The notes below the pieces were generated by a model. That model had not been told where the DNA came from and searched no databases. It saw only the letters and a program-made list of their open reading frames with translations. DNA of 48,220 bases from Gammaproteobacteria bacterium (GTDB lineage Bacteria; Pseudomonadota; Gammaproteobacteria; UBA6429; Thiohalophilaceae), in NCBI GenBank assembly GCA_026196045.1, contig JAPHRJ010000066.1, forward strand, positions 1 to 48,220, read 5' to 3'. Both the position numbers and the translations under genes were made by a program. Below are positions 8,868 to 16,313 of the stretch, one piece after another (the first letter of the stretch is position 1; every line of letters starts with the position of its first letter).

Positions 8868-9104
8868 ACTTTCCTTGAGTAGTTATCGGCCGATTTGAGG
8901 CTAGAATTAAATTATATAGCTAAATGTAATATTATGATATTAAAAGATATTTTAATACAAAGTAAAAAACTCAGGCAATTACTCTATTGAGATACTTAAA
9001 TTTTGGCTGATTATGCCGATTACATTAGTAATGGTATGGGAGCATACGGGAAAGCAATATTCCCCTATAATTATTAAGAAAATCGGATGAATTAGGGATA
9101 ATAA

Positions 9105-11087
9105 ATGGCCCATTTGATAGTCAAAAGTGGGAAGCGGCTTGGCTGCTTATTTAGCTTTAAAGACGAGCTGATTGTCGGGCGTGCTGATGAGACTATTCGT
9201 CAAAATGCTCAATTTCTGGGTATTGAAGACGAGATGGTAAGTCGTCGGCACTGCAAGTTATTCTTTAATGAGAATGGATATCATGTAAAAGATCTGGGTT
9301 CTACCAATGGAACCCTGTTGGCCAATGATCTCCTGACACCAAATAAAATTTATCCAATACACGACGGTATGATTTTGCAGGTGGGTGACACCCAGCTGTT
9401 ATTTACGAACCTTGAAGTAGGCCGTTCCACGGGCATGTCGTTCGATTCCCATGCGACCGTGTCTTTCACAATCCCCCAGATGGACATTGACTCAGCACCT
9501 GAGATCGAAATTCGCCCAGATACCGAAATGCCTCAGGACATCAGCATGTTCGTTGATGCAACCCAGTTTATCCATGATATGCATGATCAAGGCCTGGTCC
9601 AGACTGAACCCGGACATGATTTGGTAAAGCGCATGCAGGCCATGATACAGGTGAGTATGGCGCTGGGTGCTATTACAGATGTGAAAGAACTTACCGCCAA
9701 AATTATGGAACTATTGTTTGATCTGTTTGGTGAAGCAGAACGGGCTTTTGTCATGCTAAGTGACCGAACAACGGAAAAGCTGGTGCCTCTGAGTATCCGA
9801 TATCGCGAGGGCCATGATGAGGTCAAAGAGACCATTGATATTTCAGAAACTATCGTCAACACGGTAATTAACGAAAAACAGGCTCTGTTGCTCAAAGATG
9901 CCCAGCGGGAGCAAAACTTTGGTAATCAGGAATCCATCATGGCGATGGCCGTGCGCAGTGTTATGTGTGCACCATTATTGTATGAAGACACTGTTTTAGG
10001 CCTGGTTCAGGTGGACAATCGAACGGGTTATAAAGAGTTTACCGGTGAAGATCTGGAAGTTTTAACAGCTGTTTGCTCTCAGTTGGCGATTTCACTCAAG
10101 AATTCTCAACTGTACCAGGATATTGAGCACCTGTTTGAAGGGTTTGTGCGAGCGTCTGTGCAGGCGATTGAATCTCGAGATCCGGCTACCGCAGGTCACT
10201 CTTTCCGTGTGGCAGAATATACTGAGAGTCTGGCCAGGGCTGTGGATATGGCATCAATACCGGAATTACGGGATACGACATTTAACCGTGAACAAATCCA
10301 GGAACTACGCTATGCGGCTTTGCTTCATGATTTTGGTAAGGTGGGAGTGCGTGAACATGTTCTGACCAAAGCCAAGAAACTCTACAGTCATGAGCTAAAG
10401 CATCTGAGGTTACGTGTACGTTATGCGGAAGCCTGCATTGAAACACTGGCTTATCGACGTCTGGTTGAGGAGCATGCGAGCAAAAACTATACCCACGAAG
10501 AATTTTTGATTAAAAAGCAGGCCGTCGCTCAGGAAATTTTGAAAGAAAAGACTCAATTACACCGATTCCTCGACACAGTTTTAATGATGAATGAACCGGG
10601 TAGCAAGATCGATAACTTTTCCAATGAACTGTTATCTTTCAAGGAACAGAAGTTCAGAGATGTTAGAGGTATTCAGTTGCCGCTTTTGGAGGAGTTTGAA
10701 TTTAGCGCATTAAACAATGCACGCGGTAGTTTGAATACAGATGAGCGCCGGGAAATTGAATCACATGTGACACATACCCATATTTTCCTTTCTTTGATTC
10801 CCTGGACCCGGCAGTTGAGTAATGTACCGGACATTGCTCACGCGCATCATGAACGACTGGATGGTAGTGGTTATCCTCGAGGTTTAAATACAGACGAGAT
10901 CCCGGTGCAGTCAAAAATCATGGCCATAGCCGATGTTTACGATGCCTTGACTTCAGGTGATCGTCCCTACCGTCGCGGTATTAATAGTGAGAGGGCACTA
11001 GAGATGATTGAGGCGGAAGTCAAAGTTGGAAAACTGGACAAGACCATGTTCAAGATCTTTGTCGAATCCCGATCCTTTAATCGCTAA
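9105..11087 (+). CDS. FHA-GAF-HD-GYP protein, probable c-di-GMP phosphodiesterase, 660 aa
   Basis: Cytoplasmic signalling protein with three domains. The FHA domain (about 1-100) has G25-R26, SRRH and GSTNG, so it should bind phosphothreonine. A GAF domain spans about 180-340. The HD-GYP domain spans about 360-655: HDFGK with H408-D409, HHERLDGSGYP with H581-H582-E583 and G589-Y590-P591, then ADVYDALTS. All signature residues of cyclic-di-GMP phosphodiesterases of this class are present. The distance from HD to HHE is about 172 residues, far longer than the roughly 60 typical of the family, because of a charged helical insertion. AGGGAT precedes the ATG. Divergent from the kinase/PilT operon, it probably links kinase output to c-di-GMP turnover and motility. 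Confidence 0.92.
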   Translation: MAHLIVKSGKRLGCLFSFKDELIVGRADETIRQNAQFLGIEDEMVSRRHCKLFFNENGYHVKDLGSTNGTLLANDLLTPNKIYPIHDGMILQVGDTQLLFTNLEVGRSTGMSFDSHATVSFTIPQMDIDSAPEIEIRPDTEMPQDISMFVDATQFIHDMHDQGLVQTEPGHDLVKRMQAMIQVSMALGAITDVKELTAKIMELLFDLFGEAERAFVMLSDRTTEKLVPLSIRYREGHDEVKETIDISETIVNTVINEKQALLLKDAQREQNFGNQESIMAMAVRSVMCAPLLYEDTVLGLVQVDNRTGYKEFTGEDLEVLTAVCSQLAISLKNSQLYQDIEHLFEGFVRASVQAIESRDPATAGHSFRVAEYTESLARAVDMASIPELRDTTFNREQIQELRYAALLHDFGKVGVREHVLTKAKKLYSHELKHLRLRVRYAEACIETLAYRRLVEEHASKNYTHEEFLIKKQAVAQEILKEKTQLHRFLDTVLMMNEPGSKIDNFSNELLSFKEQKFRDVRGIQLPLLEEFEFSALNNARGSLNTDERREIESHVTHTHIFLSLIPWTRQLSNVPDIAHAHHERLDGSGYPRGLNTDEIPVQSKIMAIADVYDALTSGDRPYRRGINSERALEMIEAEVKVGKLDKTMFKIFVESRSFNR

Positions 11088-11560
11088 AGAACCCGGCCAG
11101 CGCCATAATAATACTTACGCCAGTAGCGTTGATTCAGGCGATTAATAGACACTTTCTTGCCACGGGATGGGGCATGTATAAACTTCCCTTCACCAATATA
11201 AATACCCACGTGGGAAACATAATGCTCATGCCGGGCCCGGAAAAATAACAGATCCCCAGGTTGCAGGTTACGACGGTTGATCGGGAAAACTTCTTTGTGC
11301 TGGCTTCGGGATGTACGTGGTAAATCAATCCCCACCTGTTTGAACGTGTATTGCACCAGACCACTACAGTCAAATCCAGACTTCGGTGAGCTCCCTCCAT
11401 AGCGATAGGGTGTCCCAATCAGGCTGTGTGCTGTCTTAATCAGTGCTGTCTTATTGACACCGGTATTAGCGTTAGAACGATAAACAGGTGTCCCACAGGC
11501 CGAGATCAGCAGACTAAATACCAGTAGAGTTGACCACATTTTAAGCAAATGAGTAGTCAT
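11084..11560 (-). CDS. NlpC/P60-family lipoprotein (Spr/MepS-like), 158 aa
   Basis: Probable cell-wall peptidase anchored by lipid. The signal peptide ends in the lipobox LISAC. The C-terminal NlpC/P60 domain shows the catalytic Cys in SGFDCSGLVQYTF and the His in YVSHVGIYIGEGKFIHAP. Members of the family cut peptide bonds in peptidoglycan stems, and MepS-type enzymes open crosslinks during growth. The frame continues 17 codons upstream to 11611, but the ATG at 11560 has a strong GAGAGGGG just before it and places the signal peptide at the N-terminus, so it is preferred. The 3' end overlaps the convergent HD-GYP gene by four bases, leaving no room for a terminator. Confidence 0.92.
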   Translation of the reverse strand: MTTHLLKMWSTLLVFSLLISACGTPVYRSNANTGVNKTALIKTAHSLIGTPYRYGGSSPKSGFDCSGLVQYTFKQVGIDLPRTSRSQHKEVFPINRRNLQPGDLLFFRARHEHYVSHVGIYIGEGKFIHAPSRGKKVSINRLNQRYWRKYYYGAGRVL

Positions 11561-11759
11561 GGTCCCCTCTCGCGCAGAATTAAAATGTAGGCACTTGTTC
11601 ACGGAATTCATGATTAAAGTTTTAGTCTGTTTTGTTCATTAAATCAATCTAAAGGTATAAAAAACAAGAACTTGTTAACATAATTGAAAGTATTTTGTAA
11701 TATAAATTATACGGGTATTCAATCCTGACTACTCTATTTTAATAGCTACATGTTCTAAA

Positions 11760-12221
11760 ATGGTGTGTATGGAAATCAAGCAATTTCAAGCCACGCCGGA
11801 TCGTTCTGTTGCTCCTTTGCAGGAGGGAGTGAATCAGACTGAAAAAGCACGTACTGAATTTAGTCGAGTTGAAGAGTCGAAGGCGACTCAGATGCAGCGT
11901 GATGAACAGGCAAAAAATGTTTCGGAAAAGCGTGATGATTCCCATGCTCCCCAGCGCAGGGATGTAGAGAATAAAGAGAGGGACAATGAGTCTGGGGCGA
12001 AATTTTTTGCCCTGAAGACAGAGGATGACAAAGGCCAGCAGCCAGATGATCCTCGTCAGAAGGTTCGTGCCATGCGCGAGCGTGTCAATCAAACCTATAA
12101 TGACGATGCCGATCATGAACGCGCTGAGATAATGCGTGAACTGAAACGGGCCCAGTCAACAACCCACGGTCAACAGGTCCAGGAAGAGGTAGGTACAAAG
12201 TCTATCGACTTGCTGGCCTGA
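11760..12221 (+). CDS. Hypothetical highly charged protein, 153 aa
   Basis: Unrecognised. The sequence is very rich in Glu, Gln, Lys, Arg and Asp, with almost no hydrophobic core until a short segment near residues 80-85 (AKFFAL). It is probably mostly disordered or coiled. There is no signal peptide, membrane segment or Cys apart from C3. The ribosome binding site is weak. An ATG at 11769 is an equally plausible start and would remove MVC. It stands alone between the divergent NlpC/P60 gene and a repeat element that begins within a few bases of its stop codon. Coding is supported mainly by an uninterrupted frame with amino-acid use unlike noncoding DNA. Confidence 0.6.
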   Translation: MVCMEIKQFQATPDRSVAPLQEGVNQTEKARTEFSRVEESKATQMQRDEQAKNVSEKRDDSHAPQRRDVENKERDNESGAKFFALKTEDDKGQQPDDPRQKVRAMRERVNQTYNDDADHERAEIMRELKRAQSTTHGQQVQEEVGTKSIDLLA

Positions 12222-12223
12222 AA

Positions 12224-12413
12224 TCTAAATAAGTGTTCCGAATTCCTGTCCAGTAAAAACCGTTCGCCCTGAGCCCTTCGGCAAACTCAGGAGAGCCTTG
12301 TCGAAGGGTGAATCGCTTTAAACATCGGTATTTCAAGCTTTACGTTCATGGTTCGACAAGCTCACCACGAACGTAAAGCTTTTTGTGGACAGGGATTCGG
12401 AAATTTATTTAGA
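12224..12413. repeat. Composite palindromic repeat, copy 3 (MITE-like)
   Basis: The element is bounded by terminal inverted repeats: TTCCGAATTCCTGTCCA at 12236-12252 and its inverse at 12386-12402, matching at 16 of 17 positions. The symmetry continues outward into TCTAAATAA on both sides (from 12224 and to 12413). Inside are core pieces CGTTCGCCCTGAGCCCTTCG, CAGGAGAGCCTTGTCGAAGG and GTTCATGGTTCGACAAGCTC. It carries no open frame of note. Confidence 0.85.
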
Positions 12414-12489
12414 ACAATCTGGTAAAACACCAACTGGTTACAGCGCTTTCAAATAAAATACCGTAGAATGTTCGGATTTAACCTGAATT

Positions 12490-12624
12490 TAAGTGTTCCG
12501 AATTTCTGTCCACAAGTGTCACGCAATATCTATTATTACGTTTGTACCCTTCGACAAGGCTCTCCTGAGTTTGCCGAAGGGCTCAGGGCGAACGGACTCA
12601 AGGGACAGAAATTAGGTACACATA
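12490..12624. repeat. Composite palindromic repeat, copy 4, just upstream of mrcB
   Basis: The left terminal repeat at 12490-12511 (TAAGTGTTCCGAATTTCTGT...) is inverted at 12603-12624, matching at about 19 of 22 positions. The core is CCCTTCGACAAGGCTCTCCT and GGGCTCAGGGCGAACGG. The right end lies 18 bases before the mrcB start codon, inside its leader. Together with copy 3, this fills most of the 421-base gap between genes. Confidence 0.85.
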
Positions 12625-12642
12625 ATCTAGCTTTGGTATGTC

Positions 12643-14988
12643 ATGGCTAATCGCAGTAATCCGCGCAAACGTAAAACACCCGCATCTAGTAAACTGGGCT
12701 CCCGCAAGAAAAAGGCGCGTACACGTTCGCGTAAAAAAAAGACTTCTAAAAAGCAAAAATGGCTTAGCTTTAGCTCCTGGCCTGTGCGTCTGTTTATCTT
12801 AAGTAGTTTTTTATTTCTGGCTTATGTGATTTATCTGGATGTAACTATTCGTGTTCAGTTCGAAGGTAAACGTTGGGCTTTACCCGCGAAAGTGTATGCA
12901 CGGCCTCTGGAGTTATACCCGGGGAAAAAAATAGCAACAGCCGAATTTTTGCACGAGTTAAAAATCCTGGGTTATCGCTATGCTCATCAGACTAAAGAAG
13001 CCGGAACCTATGCCCAAAGCGGTGAACATGTTCTGATCAACACAAGGCCATTCCTGTTCTGGGATGGAGAGGAAGTCTCTCGACAAATTCGTTTACGTAT
13101 TGTTAACGAGCACATAGAGCGTATTGATGCCATCGATACAAATCAGTTGCTGGATATATTTCGCCTGGAACCTGCGGTCATTGGTCGAATTTACCCCGCA
13201 CATAATGAAGATCGTGAACTGGTTAAACTCAATGAAGTGCCGACCTTATTGGTAAAAGGTTTACTGGCACTGGAAGACCGAAGTTTCTTTGAACATCACG
13301 GACTTAATCCAAAAGCCATTGCACGTGCAATCATTGCAGATATTCGTGCAGGAAAAATGGTGCAGGGCGGCAGTACCCTGACGCAGCAGCTGGTTAAAAA
13401 TTTCTTTCTTGATAATGAAAGAACACTGGTTCGAAAATTGAATGAAGCGCTGATGTCATTATTGCTGGAATGGCATTATGACAAAGATGAAATTCTTGAA
13501 GCCTATATCAATGAAATTTACCTGGGCCAGGATAAAAAACGTGCAATACATGGCTTTGGTCTGGCCAGTCGGTTTTATTATGATAAACCTCTTTCACGAT
13601 TGAATCTGTCACAAATAGCAACTTTGATCACGCTGGTTCGTGGACCTTCCTATTATGATCCCTGGCGCAATCCAAAACGACTTATTAAAAGACGAAATCT
13701 GGTTCTGTCGATTATGGCAGAACAAAAGATTATTACGCACGATACGTCTAAACGTGTACAACGACTGGCGCTGGATGTTATTCCAAAGCCATCAGGCGTG
13801 TCTGGTGCCTATCCAGCCTTTATGGAACTGGTACGTCGACAGTTACGCCGTGATTATCGGGCCCGGGACTTAAGTGCAGAAGGGTTGCAGATATTCACTG
13901 GGTTTGATCCAACAATACAAAAAACGGTTGAGCAGGCCTTAACTAAACGTATTACTCAGCTGGATAAAAAACATAATTTAAGTGGAAATTTACAGGGAGC
14001 GGTAGTTATTACCGAGAGTAGTAATGGTGAGGTACTGGCTTTAGCCGGTGATCGTGCTCCTCGTTATGCGGGTTTTAATCGAGCTTTAGATGCTCATCGA
14101 CCTATTGGTTCATTAGTAAAACCGGCGGTTTATTTAACAGCACTGGAATCTAAACAAAATCAAAAATACAACCTGACCAGTTTACTTGATGATAATGCTT
14201 TAACCATTAAAAGCAATGCAGATCAACTATGGTCACCACGAAACTATGATGGTAAATCTCATGGGCAAACTCCATTAGTTACCGCTTTAATGAATTCCTA
14301 TAATCAGGCCACGGTACGTTTGGGAATGGAACTTGGTTTCGAACCTATTGTAGATACCCTGAAGCGCATGGGAGTTATGAGTTCTATCGACCCTTACCCT
14401 TCAATGTTGCTGGGTGCAGTTAATTTAAGTCCTTACCAGGTCGCGCGTATGTATCAGACTCTGGCATCAGGTGGATTTAATACCCCTTTACGTGCGGTGC
14501 GTGAGGTTCTTGCGGTAGATGGATCACCGTTACGACGGTTTCCTCTGAAAATAGAACAGACGATTCAACCTGAGAACCTGCAATTACTCAACAGTGCATT
14601 AACGCTGGTGACCCAAAAAGGGACCGCGCGTTATCTTGCTAATGTATTACCAGAAACGTTACAGGTTGCCGGTAAGACTGGAACAACCAATGATTTGCGG
14701 GATAGCTGGTTTGCAGGTTATTCCAGTTCTCATCTTGGCGTTGTCTGGCTAGGGCAGGATAACAATCAATCCATTGGGATGTCAGGTTCCAGTGGGGCGT
14801 TACGAGTATGGGCAGATATATTTCGTAAGCTTGAAACATATTCGTTGGAACCGTTAGAGCTGGATTCATTAACGTATCACTGGATTGATAGTGAAAACGG
14901 TTTAATTACCGATGAAGACTGTCCAGGTGCAATTTATATCCCTTTTTATAAGGGGACGGAACCTGAACAGGTTTCAGACTGTCAATAA
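12643..14988 (+). CDS. mrcB: Penicillin-binding protein 1B, bifunctional class A PBP, 781 aa
   Basis: Polymerises and crosslinks peptidoglycan from lipid II in the periplasm. A Lys/Arg-rich cytoplasmic tail (1-44) and one membrane helix (about 46-68) precede a UB2H-like region. The glycosyltransferase 51 domain has EDRSFFEHHG with catalytic E211 and QGGSTLTQQLVKNFFL. The transpeptidase domain has S490-L-V-K493, S552-Y-N554 and K678-T-G-T. All active residues are present and the length is normal for PBP1b. No strong ribosome binding site precedes the ATG, and a palindromic repeat ends 18 bases upstream. The start is fixed by the basic tail typical of the family. A TPR lipoprotein follows after a second repeat. 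Confidence 0.97.
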   Translation: MANRSNPRKRKTPASSKLGSRKKKARTRSRKKKTSKKQKWLSFSSWPVRLFILSSFLFLAYVIYLDVTIRVQFEGKRWALPAKVYARPLELYPGKKIATAEFLHELKILGYRYAHQTKEAGTYAQSGEHVLINTRPFLFWDGEEVSRQIRLRIVNEHIERIDAIDTNQLLDIFRLEPAVIGRIYPAHNEDRELVKLNEVPTLLVKGLLALEDRSFFEHHGLNPKAIARAIIADIRAGKMVQGGSTLTQQLVKNFFLDNERTLVRKLNEALMSLLLEWHYDKDEILEAYINEIYLGQDKKRAIHGFGLASRFYYDKPLSRLNLSQIATLITLVRGPSYYDPWRNPKRLIKRRNLVLSIMAEQKIITHDTSKRVQRLALDVIPKPSGVSGAYPAFMELVRRQLRRDYRARDLSAEGLQIFTGFDPTIQKTVEQALTKRITQLDKKHNLSGNLQGAVVITESSNGEVLALAGDRAPRYAGFNRALDAHRPIGSLVKPAVYLTALESKQNQKYNLTSLLDDNALTIKSNADQLWSPRNYDGKSHGQTPLVTALMNSYNQATVRLGMELGFEPIVDTLKRMGVMSSIDPYPSMLLGAVNLSPYQVARMYQTLASGGFNTPLRAVREVLAVDGSPLRRFPLKIEQTIQPENLQLLNSALTLVTQKGTARYLANVLPETLQVAGKTGTTNDLRDSWFAGYSSSHLGVVWLGQDNNQSIGMSGSSGALRVWADIFRKLETYSLEPLELDSLTYHWIDSENGLITDEDCPGAIYIPFYKGTEPEQVSDCQ

Positions 14989-15017
14989 ACGCAATGAAGC
15001 CTTGTATCTATTCTATT

Positions 15018-15177
15018 TAAGGAAGCTCTGATTAATTCCCCCGTTCGTGGTGAGCCCTTCGATATTACTCAGGAGAGCCTTGTCGAACCATGAACGGGAA
15101 CTATCTTAAAATCATTGTGTTACATGTTGAACCCTTCGACAAGCTCAGGGCGAACGGAATTAATCAGAGCTTCCTTA
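15018..15177. repeat. Composite palindromic repeat, copy 5, perfect 22-bp terminal inverted repeats
   Basis: The terminal inverted repeats at 15018-15039 and 15156-15177 (TAAGGAAGCTCTGATTAATT and two more bases) are identical over 22 bases. These ends differ from those of copies 3, 4 and 6, but the core is shared: GTTCGTGGTGAGCCCTTCGA, CCATGAACG and CCCTTCGACAAGCTCAGGGC. It occupies most of the gap between mrcB and the TPR lipoprotein gene. Confidence 0.9.
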
Positions 15178-15227
15178 GCTGTGTTACATTTAGGCTCTGA
15201 TTATTATTACAAAAAGATTATTTCCTT

Positions 15228-15686
15228 ATGCCATCCTTTAAGCTACTTGCCTGTTTAATACTATTCACTTCACTTGCTGCCTGTAGTTTTAAGACTCAGC
15301 GTGAGGAAGGCTTCCCGGTTGGAAAGGGCGAAGTTAGTCAGGTTCGACCACCGGCTTCAACCACCAGTGCAGTATTGTCATTACTGGGTAAAGCGCGTCA
15401 GGCTGCGCTGGAGGGGGAACTGGTCAAAGCGGAGTCACAGCTGGAGCGAGCATTGCGGATTGAACCGCGAAATGCCGCTGTATGGCATTACATGGCCAAA
15501 CTACGTTTGAATCAGGGCAAACTGGAGCAGGCGGCGGGTCTGGCGGCAAAATCCAATAGTCTTGAAAAACGAGATAAACAGTTACAGGCAGATAACTGGC
15601 GGATTATTGCCCATGCCCGTCATCAAAAGGGTGATTTGCAGGGGGCCAGACAGGCGCAGGAAAAAGCCCGGCAACTACTGGATTAG
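15228..15686 (+). CDS. TPR lipoprotein, candidate PBP1b activator (LpoP-like), 152 aa
   Basis: Probable outer-membrane lipoprotein. The signal peptide ends in the lipobox LAAC, with the lipidated Cys at residue 19. From about residue 45 there are TPR-type helical repeats (ALEGELVKAESQLERALRIE; AVWHYMAKLRLNQGKLEQA). In Pseudomonas a TPR lipoprotein, LpoP, activates PBP1b; in many gammaproteobacteria such a gene lies beside mrcB. The position here, 239 bases after mrcB on the same strand, fits that role. I infer the function from context and architecture, not from residue-level identity. A palindromic repeat separates the two genes and could uncouple their transcription. Confidence 0.8.
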   Translation: MPSFKLLACLILFTSLAACSFKTQREEGFPVGKGEVSQVRPPASTTSAVLSLLGKARQAALEGELVKAESQLERALRIEPRNAAVWHYMAKLRLNQGKLEQAAGLAAKSNSLEKRDKQLQADNWRIIAHARHQKGDLQGARQAQEKARQLLD

Positions 15687-15778
15687 AAAACACTTCTCCT
15701 TATTGTAGAGAGTTTCTAATTGACCTGACAGGTTCTATAATAGTCTGAATACTTGCTTATTATAATAAGGTTACAGAT

Positions 15779-16255
15779 TTGACTCTCTACGCAGTTGATA
15801 AGTTAATTGGTGAAGCCCGCCGAATCGCAGCCGAATATCGACGAACTACGGGAAAATCACTGGGAATCAGTGCTGAAATAGCGAAACACGATGGTTGCCA
15901 GATGTTAGAGCTAGAACCGGTCGAAGACCAGGTAGGTGGATTCGATGCCATCGATCCCGAGGGACTCAAAATACAGATCAAAGGCCGGGTTATTTTTGAT
16001 GAGGCCAAAAGTGGTCAACGTCTGGGGCAACTCAAGCTTGAGCAGGAATGGGATGCCGTTGTCATGGTGCTGATGGATGAGAATTTTGATACATTTGAAA
16101 TCTATCAGGCCAGCCGAGACGAGATCCTGGATGCGATGGAAGATGCCAATAGCAGCAGTCGCAGTAAACGCGGAGCCATGTCCGTGGCACGTTTCAGGAA
16201 TATCGCTGAACTGGTATGGACCCGCGAAGAAGGTAAACTCAGCCCGATTCTGTGA
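15779..16255 (+). CDS. Hypothetical protein with PD-(D/E)XK-like motif, 158 aa
   Basis: The start is taken as TTG at 15779, with ATAAGG eight bases upstream; no ATG or GTG gives a full-length product. The protein is soluble. The stretch GGFDAIDPEGLKIQIKGR is suggestive of the D...(E/Q)xK core of the restriction-endonuclease-like fold, followed by a hydrophobic strand WDAVVMVLMD. A nuclease or DNA-binding role is therefore possible but unproven. It lies 58 bases upstream of the YoaA helicase gene on the same strand, so a DNA repair partnership is plausible. I do not recognise a named family. Confidence 0.7.
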   Translation: MTLYAVDKLIGEARRIAAEYRRTTGKSLGISAEIAKHDGCQMLELEPVEDQVGGFDAIDPEGLKIQIKGRVIFDEAKSGQRLGQLKLEQEWDAVVMVLMDENFDTFEIYQASRDEILDAMEDANSSSRSKRGAMSVARFRNIAELVWTREEGKLSPIL

Positions 16256-16313
16256 TGAGTATTTAAAACCAATTAACCCTTTCCACATTACACAGTAGAT
16301 TCGATACGCTTTC

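Noticed and set aside
9049-9071. Sigma-70 promoter for the FHA-GAF-HD-GYP gene (TATAAT at 9066)
   Set aside because: The -10 box is perfect but no acceptable -35 box lies 16-18 bases upstream, so I did not list it.
12468-12650. Short plus-strand frame of 60 codons upstream of mrcB
   Set aside because: It runs through the repeat element and overlaps the mrcB start; no family resemblance or ribosome binding site.
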